Made by a program: the position numbers and the translations under genes. This document shows, one piece after another, positions 23,301 to 33,615 of a stretch of 64,000 nt of DNA (its first letter is position 1; every line of letters starts with the position of its first letter). The notes below the pieces were generated by a model. The model was given only the letters and a program-made list of their open reading frames with translations. It ran no database searches and was not told the DNA's origin. This stretch comes from Zanthoxylum bungeanum (taxonomy: Eukaryota; Streptophyta; Magnoliopsida; Sapindales; Rutaceae): contig SKCR01023367.1 in the NCBI GenBank assembly GCA_019454045.1, forward strand, positions 1 through 64,000, read 5' to 3'.

Positions 23301-23590
23301 GCCTTCTGGATTGATAATAATCCTAATTAGATTATGAGTAGTTCTGTTAGCAGCTGAGCTAGGCTACAACACAGGCTAAAGAATTAATGGTCTCATCAAC
23401 AATCCAGATATATACTTCAAATATTCATCTGATTAATTCGGATCATACATCGTGGCGATGTGATGATCGAATAAATCGCACCAAATGAAAACCTTGCAAA
23501 TCCGCTGACGAAAGCCTTTCACTCAGCAGTAGTTTGAGCGAACCGTACATAGTTCGGGTGTAGGACAATTGAGTGATTGGCTATAGGCCA
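20391..23590 (+). pseudogene. element A gag-pol polyprotein, heavily degraded
   Basis: Pieces appear in the normal copia order. The Gag end with a CCHC zinc knuckle is at 20586-20629 (a TGTGGCAAACGGGGTCAC core, with one base lost after it). A protease region lies near 20720-20760, pre-integrase and integrase at 21000-21920, RT at 22170-22970 and RNase H at 22985-23590. A TAG at 22064-22066 replaces the CAG seen in B at 548-550, and two bases are lost near 22360. D shares both changes. The YVDD region near 22780 is destroyed, and a deletion joins the RT end to RNase H near 22975. No working enzyme can come from this copy. Confidence 0.85.
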
Positions 23591-23600
23591 AGTGGGAGAT
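23590..23600 (+). other. polypurine tract of element A
   Basis: AAGTGGGAGAT lies directly before the 3' LTR, identical to the tract of B. Confidence 0.85.
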
Positions 23601-25579
23601 TGTTGGACGATTATGACCCATAGCATCACTATTTGTACAGATCATGGTGTTGTTGTACAAATTAACTATGTGACAAAGGAAATTGCTCTTTTATCATTTG
23701 TAATTAGATTACCAAGATATATAAATGATAGAAGGTCCTTATGATTAGTTCCGGATTGAAATGATATGAGACAGTATCAATCTATGAAGGTTTAATTATT
23801 AAATATCCCTAGTCAGAGTATTATCGAGATTGGACATCGATAATGCGTAAAAGACTAGTATTACACTTGTGCGTGTTGTGGGAGCATAACGTCATAATTC
23901 TCATATATTTGGGTATAGGATACTCATGCAAGTGTAATAGGAGGTTGTGTTTACCGATGGTACGGAAACAGCTTCGCTCTGGATAGACCCCTCGGAATTC
24001 CATTGGTAGTATGACTATGTGTCTATGGAAGTCCGAATCAGGGTAGGTGTATTTGGTCTTAACTTGAGACTTGCACCGCTAATACTTGCGACAATCAATA
24101 TACTTTGGTTTTGGTCGTCCATGGCTTTAACAGGTTCTGTGTACGCCTCTTCTGGGTATATTGAGAATCGTAGTGTATTGGGTGTGATGTCAAGATGGAA
24201 GTATCACTCCAGTCATAGTGGAGATGATGATCACGTAGGATACAGAACTGGTGCTCTTTTATGCTACAGCTATCGGGATAAAATGACTAGGTCATGTTTA
24301 TCCGATTATAGAGACTAGTTGCCAGAGATCTGATATGTTCTTCCTACGGGGCAGACACGATTTCAGCCCCAGGCCTTGCACGTGACATCTGATACTGGAT
24401 CGAAATACGCAATAGTACGTATACTACGCCTGATATAGATCACATATTCCTATAAGAATATTTCTCGAGAATTGGGTAGGCACGGTGCTTTGCTAGAAGC
24501 CAACCATGTCTTGTAAATCGGTAAAAACGTAGTACTAGGTACGTACGTGTTCGGATAGTCCGACGACCGGATTTACTGCCAACATATCCGGCGATCTCAT
24601 GGTTCGCTTCCCGAAGATTCACCGACGACGTATGACTCGCACTTTATTAATCTGGGATTAATTAGTAGAGAGAGAAAATTAATCTGGGATTAATTACGGA
24701 GATATTTTATCTGGGATAAAATATTAATTAAAGAGAGAGAACAATTAATTTGGAATTAATCGATAAAATAATATATTCGATATATTATACGAAATTGGAT
24801 TTCGATGCGGAATTAAAATTAGAATTAATTCGTTAGCGATGTGAATAGTAATATTGCTAGGCATAATTATTTAATTAAATTTGATTTAATTACGTCGCAA
24901 CGGAAAATTCGTTAATTCGGAATTAGCGAACCCGAGCCCGAGAGTGTTTGCGGATGCACTCGCATTTCGAATTCAAGTGCGGCCCACAAGTCACATCAAG
25001 CGTCACATCACTCGTCATTCAAGTGATGGATGTCTTGTCACTTTGAGTGATTGACAACAAGTCACTATTCATTGATTGATGTAAGTGGTTGTAAGACTTT
25101 ATTGCTTGTACTTTTGGAATTTGAATTTATGTATTAAGTTTTTTGGAAAACCAAATACACAAACTAATCTCATCTTCCTCACATCTTCTCTCTCTCTCAC
25201 GGCCAAGGGCCATGTTTTTCTTCTTTCTCCAATTTTTGGCTAGGCCGAAAATAACAAGTAGTGAAAAGGAAAATTTGTGGCAATTTTTCCTATGCTAGCA
25301 CATGAAGAGTCATCCTAAGGTGATAGGGAACTAACTTATGAGCATGGAATCACCACACAAAGCGTGGAGCTTGGAGATTCATCCATGGAGTTGACCGAAA
25401 ATGGAGGAGCACAAAAAGTGGCCAAAGCCGAGAGCTTCAAGGGAGCTTGGAGAATTTTTGTTGTTCCTCGCATCGCCAAATCCGATCAATGTAAGTATGA
25501 TTCCGCCACTCTTCATTGTTGTATTCACACATGTTTCTTGCTTGAAAATTAATCATTGGGACTTAATAGAAACCCAACA
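23601..25579 (+). repeat. 3' LTR of element A, 1979 bp
   Basis: It starts TGTTGGACGATTATGACCC and ends AGAAACCCAACA. It differs from the 5' LTR by scattered substitutions and a few small gaps, including about 20 bp lost near 24820. Splice-donor-like GTAAGTAT is at 25491-25498. Confidence 0.93.
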
Positions 25580-25584
25580 AACAT

Positions 25585-27278
25585 GTATATGTCTATCCTG
25601 TAAGCAAATCTATTAAAGGGTTATCTATCCTCAAGAAAGATCGTGGGCTATTAAGTCTAAGGCTGAAACCTAAAATTCCTTTGTCAAGTTTATTTTAGAT
25701 TTACCAGATCAATCTTATTAGTGGCCAATTAACAAGACGCATTAAGCTTAAGACTTAACAAGTAAACCTTTAAATTACCCAAACTATAAAATAACCCCTT
25801 ATAAACCGGTGATATTAGAATTCATCACAACCCCAGATAACTAACTTAGTTACGACACAATAACTAGGGTTAGTAAAAACTTAAATAAAATAAAAGACAT
25901 AAAGTAAATGCTGAAAAGTAAATTGCTGAAAAGTAAATGACGGAAAGTAAATGCTGAAATTAAATACTGAAAATTAAATGCTGAAAAGTAAATGCTGAAA
26001 GTAAATTACTGAAAAGTAAATGCTGAAAGTGAATTGCTGAAAAGTAAATTGCTGAAAAGTAAATGCTGAAAGTAAATTGCTGAAAAGTAAATAAAGTAAA
26101 AGTACAATAAATAAAATACTGAGGTAAAAGGATCCACTTTTATTACTTCTATTTTAGATATCTCCCTTAATATAATATATTAACTTTGCATGATAATTAC
26201 CAACCAGCCATATAGGCGGTATCTAGATTAAGTCAAATTAATAATTAATTACCAACCGACCAATCAGGCAGTATCCAGTTTAGTCAGGTTAAAACCAATT
26301 TAAATAATTACCAACCGACCAATATGGCGGTATCCTCGTTAAGTTAGGTCTTAACTAGTTTATATATTATAATTAAGGGAGATTAATCTAAATATTAGTA
26401 ATAAAAGTTTTACCTTTTACCCCAGCAAAGGGGAGTTACCTCCTCATTATTGAAAAGTAAAAACTGAAAATTAAAGAAAGAAAAGTATTGTGTATAAAAG
26501 TAAATTGCGGAAAGTAAAAACTGAAAAGTAAAGAAAAGAAAGTGCAAAAGCGGAAATTAATTACTGAAAGCTGTAAATAAATAAACAAGATACAATCTTC
26601 TTAGTATTCTTAAGGAATTCCATTTACAAATGAAATGGCTTGGTATTTATAGGCAAAATTTTGCCTCCATCAAATCATCCACCAAATCCATTATTAATTG
26701 CTCAACTAATTGCTCCACTAATTGCTCCACCATATCCATTATTAATTGCTCCACTAATTTCTTATCATGTTTGGTGGGGTGATTTGATAATTTTTATTAT
26801 TTATTTATTAATTTATTTTTTGCTTTGAAAATGATTGAAAATGACTTTAATAATTACACACAACACACTTCTGGATGGTTCATCAATTTCGGGAATGAAA
26901 TCTTCAGAATTCGGAATTATTTCGTCTTTCAAAGTTGTAGATCTTTAAGTCTTCTTTAATCTGAAACTTGAATCAGCTCAATCCGATTTTGGAGTAAAAC
27001 GTTATGCCCAAAATACGTCAGATGCGCAAAATTGGAATTTCCAAAACTGCACTGCGTTAAAATTCCCTTTCAAGATTCCAATCTCCAAAATTAATATGTC
27101 AAGTCCAATTTTTGCCCTTATTTCACCCACATTTCGTCCTAAATGATTTCATTATGTCCCAAAATTATTTTATCTGCAAAATAAACTAAGACACATCAAA
27201 ATGTTCATCAAACCCGAGAAACTAAACAAAATATTAAGTAAAATGGGCGATAAATATTGATATATTTTCCGCTCATCA
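25585..27278 (-). repeat. G1 5' LTR, second piece
   Basis: The LTR resumes at GTATATGTCTATCCTG, as in the 3' LTR at 8305, and runs to CCGCTCATCA at 27269-27278. It holds the minisatellite (25905-26100), the inverted-repeat motifs (26200-26340) and the TATA-like box at 26642-26653 (minus), which would be the G1 promoter. Copia A now separates this promoter from the rest of the transcription unit. Confidence 0.9.
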
Positions 27279-27392
27279 ATAATTAGACAATCTATTTATA
27301 TTAAGTTTGCTACAGTAAATCAAGTTATCACATGGGCCAAAATGACCTACAGTTATGAGCTCCAATAATCCCGAAATATTAATTCAACTCTT
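27279..27392 (-). repeat. H, middle segment between G1 and G2
   Basis: A 114-bp AT-rich piece bounded by the ATAAT duplication of G1 and the CTCTT duplication of G2. It is the only original sequence left between the two insertions. No feature is seen inside. Confidence 0.6.
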
Positions 27393-28715
27393 TGACCGGT
27401 GCGTAAACACACACGTATATAACGCAAGCGCACGTATCGTTCAAGTATTATAAAAAGTATCGATCCCACGAGGACTTAATACCTAAGCTATTAATTTTAT
27501 GAGGTCAAATGATTACTAGTATCTAACAGGTCAATTGACTGATTTGAAATGGTGAAGATTTTAAATTTAAAAACAAGTAAATAAAATTGCACGAAGGTAG
27601 GTTTAAGAAAATTCAGTATTAAAAACTATCTAGGGTTCTGATTTCTTCCAATATCATTTTAAAGATGAAGTGTTTATTTTATGTTCGTGTAATAAATCGG
27701 TTTACTAACCTGGAACACTAAATTATGCGAAAGCCTCTGTCGATGGTCAGGCGCAAATACCCAGTATAACCCAATTGAACCATATGTCTATGCCAACCAA
27801 ATTACCTGGATTCATTAAGATTATGTTCCAATTATGGCTACCCCCGCCCGACAGGTATATGTCTATCCTGTAAGGAAATCTTTTAAATGGTTATCTATCA
27901 TCAAAGAAGATCGTGGGCTATTAAGTCTAAGGCTGAAACCTAAAATTCCTTTGTCAAGTTTATTTTAGATTTACCAGATCAATCTTATTAGTGGCCAATT
28001 AACAAGACGCATTAAGCTTAAGACTTAATAAGTAAACCTTTAAATTACCCAAACTATAAAATAACCCCTTATAAACCGGTGATATTAAAATTCATCAAAA
28101 CACCAGATAACTAACTTAGTTACAACACATAACTAGGGCTAGTAAAATAAAAGACATTAAGTAAATATGCTGAAAAGTAATTGCGGTAAAGTAAAAGCTG
28201 AAAAGTAAATTAAAATAAAATGCTAAGGTAAAATGATCAACTTTTACTATTTACTATTTAGATATCTCCCTTAATATAATATATTAACTTGTGATTATTT
28301 TACCAACCAGCCATATAGGCGGTAACCTGATTAAGTCAAATTAAGTCCAACCAGCCATAAAGACGGATCCAAAATAAACCTGCCATATAGGCGGTAAGAA
28401 AATTTAATTACCAACCGACCAATCTGGCGGTATCCTTATTAAGTCAAATTTTAAATAGTGAAAATATTATATTTAAGGGAGATTAATCTAAATAGCAATA
28501 GTAAAAGAATTACCTTTCACCCTAGCAGGGGGAAGTTACCTCCTCATGTTGAATAGTAAAAACTGTAAAAAGTAAAGAAAGTAAATTACTATTACTATTA
28601 CAGAACGTAATTAAAATTTATTACAAAATTGAAATTAAAACAAAATAGATAGAAAACTCCCTATTTACATCAGAGAATTCAGAGAGGAAGGTACATTTGA
28701 AACTGAAATTTCGAG

Positions 28716-28728
28716 CTCTATTTATAGG
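28716..28728 (-). promoter_or_regulatory. TATA-like box of the G2 LTR
   Basis: The minus strand reads CCTATAAATAGAG. The copy in the 5' LTR is at 37695-37707. It sits just downstream of the ABRE-like array in transcription order. Confidence 0.7.
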
Positions 28729-28785
28729 CCCCAATAAGCTCCCCGCGTCGTGACGCCAAGTTTGTTCTTGCATCGCGACGCGATG

Positions 28786-29129
28786 ACGTGTCAACGCGTG
28801 ATTGGCCGGTTCAGATTCTTATCTACTGACATGGAGATTGGGATAATTTGATTCAATAATTGTACTGACGTGGCGCTGACGTGGCGACACGTGGCGAAAT
28901 GGATTGTCGGCACCGTAGGATTGTGACAAGTGGCACGCTGTGATTGGTTGATGATGATGTGGCGATGCCGTGGCACTTTGACTCGGTTAACCGGTGATGT
29001 GGACGATGACGTGGCAGACACGTAGAGTGACACGTGGCGATACGTGGTGATGGCAATTTTTGGCACCGTAGGATGATGACACGTGGCACGACGCACGTTA
29101 GCAGATTGGCTGTGATGGTGACACGTGGC
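28786..29129 (-). promoter_or_regulatory. ABRE/G-box motif array in the G2 U3
   Basis: Seven ACGTGGC cores (28868, 28879, 28889, 29009, 29032, 29081, 29123) and one ACGTGTC (28786) lie within about 345 bp upstream of the TATA-like box. Several are in the full form GACACGTGGC. Near-matches (ACGTGGT, ACGTGGA) add to the set. The 5' LTR has the same array at 37760-38090. ACGTGKC is the core bound by bZIP factors in abscisic acid responses. Function is inferred only. Confidence 0.65.
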
Positions 29130-29261
29130 ACGACGCACGTTAGCAAAGTCAAACTTCTCAGATTCTGACACGTGGACCCGGTGCATGTTAGCATGGATCG
29201 ACGCATGTTAGGCGTCGCGACGTCAAAGGCTTGCACGTCGCGACCCGTGAAATGACGAAAA

Positions 29262-30305
29262 GATGGCCATCATGCAACGCTGAAATGTGGCGGGTGCATT
29301 ACATAATCCAAATGGCATGAAAGCAAAAGTACCATAGGGACATGTAAATGTAGTTTTCTCCTGGTCTTCTGGTGCGATGGAAATCTGATTGTACCCTGAA
29401 TATCCGTCCAGAAACTAATAGAAGTAATGTCATGCTAGTCTGTCTAACATCTGGTCAATGAATGGTAACGGAAAATGGTCCTTTCTCGTGGCTTTTTTCA
29501 GCTTCATGTAGTCCATGCATACTCTCCATCAAGTCACCGTTCTTTTTGGAATCAGCTCGTTCTTTTCATTTGTGACAACAGTAATTCCTCATTTCTTCGG
29601 GACACACTGCATATGACTTACCCAACTGCTGTCTGAGATGGGGTAAATGATGCCAGCATCCAACCATTTGATGATTTCTTTCTTCATGACTTCCTTCATG
29701 ATTGGATTGAGTCTCCATTGATGCTCCACTGTGGGTTTGTACTCATTATTCATCAGAATCTTGTGCATGTAAAATGATGGACTAATGCCTCGAATGTCTG
29801 CTATAGTCCAGCTAATGGCTCTTTTGTGCTCTCGTAATACTCTCAGTAACTTTTCTTCCTGCTGCAATGTTAGTGAAGAAGAAATAATAACAGGTAATTC
29901 AGAAGAGTTTCCAAGAAATGCATACCTGAGATGGCTCGGAAGTAACTTCAGCTCCAACTGTGGTGGTTCTTCAATCGAAGGCTTGATTCGATCTTTCTTT
30001 GGCAGTTCCAAGCTTTCAACTGGTGGTGTTGATTTGAAGCGTAATGGTTTGTCCAGGTAGTTGATACATTCCAGGATTTCAGCATCTAGCTCGCTGTCAG
30101 TCATGTTGGTGATGCAAGCTTCGAGTGTATCCGTGGGATTTGGCTCAGTATCCTGAATGATACTATCAACAACATCAACTCTGAAGCATTCTTCTTCCTT
30201 TCCATTGCTCGGGAATTTCATGGCTTTGAAAACATTAAATGTAACTTCTTGGTCCTGCACTTTCATGGTCAGTTCTCTTTTTTGCACATCAATCACAGTT
30301 TTACC
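29262..30305 (-). pseudogene. G2 pol: protease-RT spacer and N-terminal RT, truncated
   Basis: The frame gives KTVIDVQKRELTMKVQDQEV, LTLQQEEKLLRVLREHKRAI, YMHKILMNNEYKPTVEHQWR, KKEIIKWLDAGIIYPISDSS and then CVPKK with stops after it. Beyond 29589, broken frames continue to the RT blocks around VCMDYMKLKKATRKDHFPLP and FMPFGLCNAPATFQRCMMAI. The sequence stops there, before the YxDD catalytic motif, and runs into the LTR. The Athila/Tat-type assignment follows from the spacer and the RT start. No active RT is possible. Confidence 0.87.
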
Positions 30306-32337
30306 TGTAAAATGATGGACTAATGCCTGTAGCCAAGAATGGTCTCCCAAGAATGATAGGTACTTCTTTGTCTTCTTCCATGTCAAGGATGATGAAATCT
30401 GCTAGGAGAATCAGTTTGTCAACTTTGCCCAGCACATCTTCAACAACACCTCTTGGAAATGCTAGTGTTCGATCAGCAAGTTGCAACGAGACTGAGGTAG
30501 GCATTGCTTCTCCAATCTGCAGTTTCCTGTAAATAGAAAAAGGCATCAAGTTAACACTAGCACCTAAATCACATAAAGCCTTACCGATATAATGTTCTCC
30601 AATGGTGCATGGAACTGTGAAACTGCCAGGATCTTTCAACTTCGGGGGAAGTTTCCTCTGAATGATGGCGCTGCATTCTTCCGTTAATGCTACTGTCTCG
30701 TTGTCTCCCAATCTCCGTTTTCGTGAAAGAATGTCTTTCATAAATTTGACATAACTGGGCATTTCTTCCAATGCTTCTGCAAATGGGATGTTGATGTGCA
30801 GCTTTTTGAACACCTCCAGGAATCGAGCAAACTGCTTGTCCAGTTTATTTTTCTGAAGAAGCTGAGGAAAAGGTAGAGGTGGAGTGATCTGATCTTTTTC
30901 TTTTTCCTTTGCTTCTTTTTCCTTCATCTGTGGAACTGCATCATTTGGAACTTCCTCAATTGTTGTCTTGATTCCAACATCTTTGTTGATCTCAATACCG
31001 CTTTTCAAAGTAATGGTTTGACATTGCTCATTCCCTCGGTTCCTTGGATTTGGTTCTGTGTTGCTGGGAAGATTACCTGGCGGTCTGTAACTCTGAGCAT
31101 TAGCCAGTTGTCCGATTTGATTCTCCAGTGCTTTGATGGAAGCAGATTGGTTCTGAAACATAGCATCGTACTTTTTTAACTGAGCCAGCACTTCTTCTAT
31201 TCCTGGTTCATTTGCCTGCTCCTGGCCTTTGTTCTCTTGCTGGAATCCAGGAGGTGGATAGTTCTGCTGTTGGAATCCAGGTGGTGGATTGTTCTTTTGC
31301 CCTGAATTGTTGCTTGATGAAAAATTGGGATGATTCCTCCACCCTGGGTTGTAGGTGTTGGAATATGGATTGTTCCCCTGTCTGTTGAAATTGTTGACAT
31401 AATTCACCGTTTCTTCAAGTTGGTTTGGTTATGGTGCTCCTCCATATGGTGAACTTGTGGATCTAGTGGTAAGAGTCTCCATGAATTTGCATATCTGATC
31501 GAGCTTGGCGTTGACTGCTGTATTGGATCCACTTTCATAAATTCCTGCAATTCTTTGGATCATGCTCCTTTCTGTTGGCCACAAGGAATTGTTGTTGGCC
31601 ATTTCTTCGATTAGGTCCCAGGCTTGATTTTCTCATTTTGCCGTTAAAGCTCCTCCAGCAGCAGCATCGATTGTGGTTCTCATCAGTCCAGAAAGTCCAT
31701 TATAGAAAGTTTGGACTTGAAGCCATTTTGGAATCTCATGGTGAGGACATTTCCGGAGCAAATCTTTGTACCTTTCCCAAGCTTCGTATAGAGTTTCTGA
31801 GTCTTGTTGTACAAAAGATGTGATGTCATTCCTCAGTTTTCCAGTTCTGGCTGGTGGAAAATACTTTGCAAGAAATTTGGTGGCTAAAGTGTTTCAAGTT
31901 GTGATAGAACCTGTTGGTAGTGAATGTAGCCAAACTTTAGCTATGTCTTTCAAGGAGTATGGAAAAACACGCAGTCTCATTGCTTCTTCAGCTTCTCGGT
32001 TGTAATTGAAAGTGCCGCAAACTTCCAGGAAGTTGCTGATGTGAGTATTATGATCTTCAGTTGCATTCCCTCCAAATTGCACTGATTGCTGAATCATCTG
32101 AATGCATGTTTTGATATCACCCGCATTTTCTGGTAAGGGAGGAAGTACAACACATGAAATGAGTCTGTCAACCACCGGAATGGTTCTGTCTCGAATGGGA
32201 ATTGGTGGTGCAACTTCCAAAGGTTCAGGTTCCATGTTGACTAAAGCTTTTTGGCCTTCTCGTCTTTCCCTTCTCAACTATCTGATGGTTCTTTCAATTT
32301 CCGGGTCAAGCGGTTGAAGTTCAAAGCTTCTGGTTCC
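30306..32337 (-). pseudogene. G2 gag-protease, broken
   Basis: Gag starts near 32337-32342 (MRGTRSFELQPLDPEIERTI) and has the same blocks as G1. Stops lie at the TIR-LRRE junction near 32280, at a TGA replacing the Trp of TTWNTLA near 31893, and at TGA 31635-31633, which G1 shares. The 368-residue frame at 30301-31407 has a Gln/Pro/Asn-rich part, then DKQFARFLEVFKKLHINIPF, the protease site LCDLGASVNLMPFSI, and PIILGRPFLATG. A 22-bp insertion at about 30306-30328 then shifts the frame. The protease domain itself looks complete. Confidence 0.88.
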
Positions 32338-32451
32338 TCTCATGAAGTTTCTGAGAACCTGAAACACAAGAAAAAAAAAACAATAAGTAAAAAGAAATTA
32401 GATACAAGTAAAGGTATCTAACCTCTAAAGTACTAGTGAAAGATAAATAAG
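32338..32451 (-). other. G2 leader between PBS and gag
   Basis: A short A/T-rich leader with an intron-like AAAAAAAAACAATAAG run near 32370. It matches the same place in G1 (15373-15476). No ORF is seen. Confidence 0.55.
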
Positions 32452-32469
32452 TCCCCGGCAACGGCGCCA
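32452..32469 (-). other. primer binding site of G2, perfect tRNA-Asp match
   Basis: The plus strand TCCCCGGCAACGGCGCCA equals the 18-nt 3' end of plant tRNA-Asp including CCA, so the minus strand is its exact complement. It lies 6 bp from the LTR at 32476. Confidence 0.92.
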
Positions 32470-32475
32470 AAAACT

Positions 32476-33615
32476 TGACCGGTGCGTAAACACACACTTA
32501 TATAACACAAGCGCACATATCGTTCAAGTAGTATAAAAAGTGTCGATCCCACGAGGACTTAATACCTAAGCTATTAATTTTATGAGGTCAAATGATTACT
32601 AGTATCTAACAAGTTGATTGATTGATTTGAAATGGTGAAGATTTTAAATTTAAAAACAAGTAAATAAAATTGCACGAAGGTAGGTTTAAGAAAATTCAAT
32701 ATTAAAAACTATCTAGGGTTGTGATTTCTTTCAATATCATTTTAAAGATGAAGTTGTTATTTTATGTTTGTGTAATAAATCGGTTTACTAACCTGGAACA
32801 CTAAATTATGCGAAAGCCTCTGTCGATGGTCAGATGCAAATACCCAGTATAACCCAATTGAACCATATGTCCATGTCAACCAAATTATCTGGATTCATTA
32901 AGATTAAGTTCCAATTATGGATACCCACCCGACAAGTATATGTCTATCCTGTAAGGAAATCTATTAAATGGCTATCTATCATCAAGGAAGATCGTGGGCT
33001 ATTAAGTCTAAGGCTTAAACCTAAAATTCCTTTGTCAAGTTTATTTTAGATTTACCAGATCAATCTTATTAGTGGCCAATTAACAAGACGTATTAAGCTT
33101 AAGACTTAATAAGTAAACCTTTAAAACACCCAAACTATAAAATAACCCCTTATAAACCGGTGATATTAAAATATATCACAACCCCAGATAACTAACTTAG
33201 TTACAACACATAACTAGGGCTAGTAAAATAAAAGACATAAAGTAAAAATACTGAAAAGTAATTGCGGTAAAGTAAAAGCTGAAAAGTAAATTAAAATAAA
33301 ATGCTAAGGTAAAATGATCAACTTTTACTATTTACTATTTAGATATCTTCCTTAATATAATATATTAATTTGTGATTATTTTACCAACCAGCCATATAGG
33401 CGGTAACCTGATTAAGTCAAATTAAGTCCAACCAGCCATAAAGGCAGAACCAAAATAAACCTGCCATATAGGCGGTAAGAAAATTTAATTACCAACCAAC
33501 CAATCTGGCGGTATCCTTATTAAGTCAAATTTTAAATAGTGAATATATTATATTTAAGGGAGATTAATCTAAATAGCAATAGTAAAAGAATTACCTTTCA
33601 CCTTAGCAGAGGAAA
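32476..33615 (-). repeat. G2 5' LTR, first piece
   Basis: It starts TGACCGGTGCGTAAAC and matches the 3' LTR of G2 to GGAAA at 33611-33615, where solo LTR T begins. It includes four copies of the CC(G/A)..CATATAGGCGGT inverted-repeat motif (33380-33515). Confidence 0.9.

Larger units (their letters stand above)
15959..25579 (+). mobile_element. Ty1/copia element A, full length but defective
   Basis: Two LTRs of 1999 and 1979 bp enclose 5.6 kb of internal sequence. The insertion lies in the G1 LTR: the empty site in the 3' LTR reads GACAGGTATATG near 8301-8312. Flanks are GACAG (15954-15958) and AACAT (25580-25584), a target duplication that has since diverged at two of five positions. Internal order is PBS, a long leader, gag end, protease, integrase, RT, RNase H and PPT, all with many stops and shifts. 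It has the same family features as B and D. Confidence 0.92.
7844..27278 (-). mobile_element. Athila-like Ty3/gypsy element G1, interrupted by copia A
   Basis: It is bounded by LTR ends (on the plus strand TGACCGGTGCG at the left, CCGCTCATCA at the right) and by a perfect 5-bp target duplication, ATAAT, at 7839-7843 and 27279-27283. Its order on the minus strand is 5' LTR (split by copia A), PBS, gag, broken protease, integrase C-terminus, an ORF in the env position, a LOG-like host fragment, a noncoding tail, PPT and 3' LTR. RT, RNase H and the integrase core are deleted, so it is non-autonomous. The Athila-like call rests on the Gag/PR sequence, a PBS related to tRNA-Asp, the integrase C-terminal motif and the extra 3' ORF. 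Confidence 0.88.
27393..29261 (-). repeat. G2 3' LTR, truncated
   Basis: It matches the 5' LTR from its inner end to the AATGACGAAAA point (38205 in the 5' LTR), where it joins RT sequence. The first 176 bp of the LTR in its own reading direction are missing. It contains hairpin-type motifs at 28300-28440, a TATA-like box at 28716-28728, and the CpG-rich motif array at 28740-29240. Confidence 0.88.

Noticed and set aside
28791..29236. Overlapping minus-strand ORFs of 127-152 residues with repeated ATCHH/RRATCHH strings (also 37770-38228)
   Set aside because: They are translations of the repeated ACACGTGGCA/GCACGTTAGCA motifs in the G2 LTR. Open frames in two phases at once and low-complexity repeats show they are by-products of the DNA repeat.
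32452..32469. Perfect match to the 3' end of tRNA-Asp, and initiator tRNA-Met-like matches at 17959, 41523, 54939 and 63619
   Set aside because: Only the 3' end is matched and each lies next to an LTR, so they are primer binding sites and not tRNA genes.
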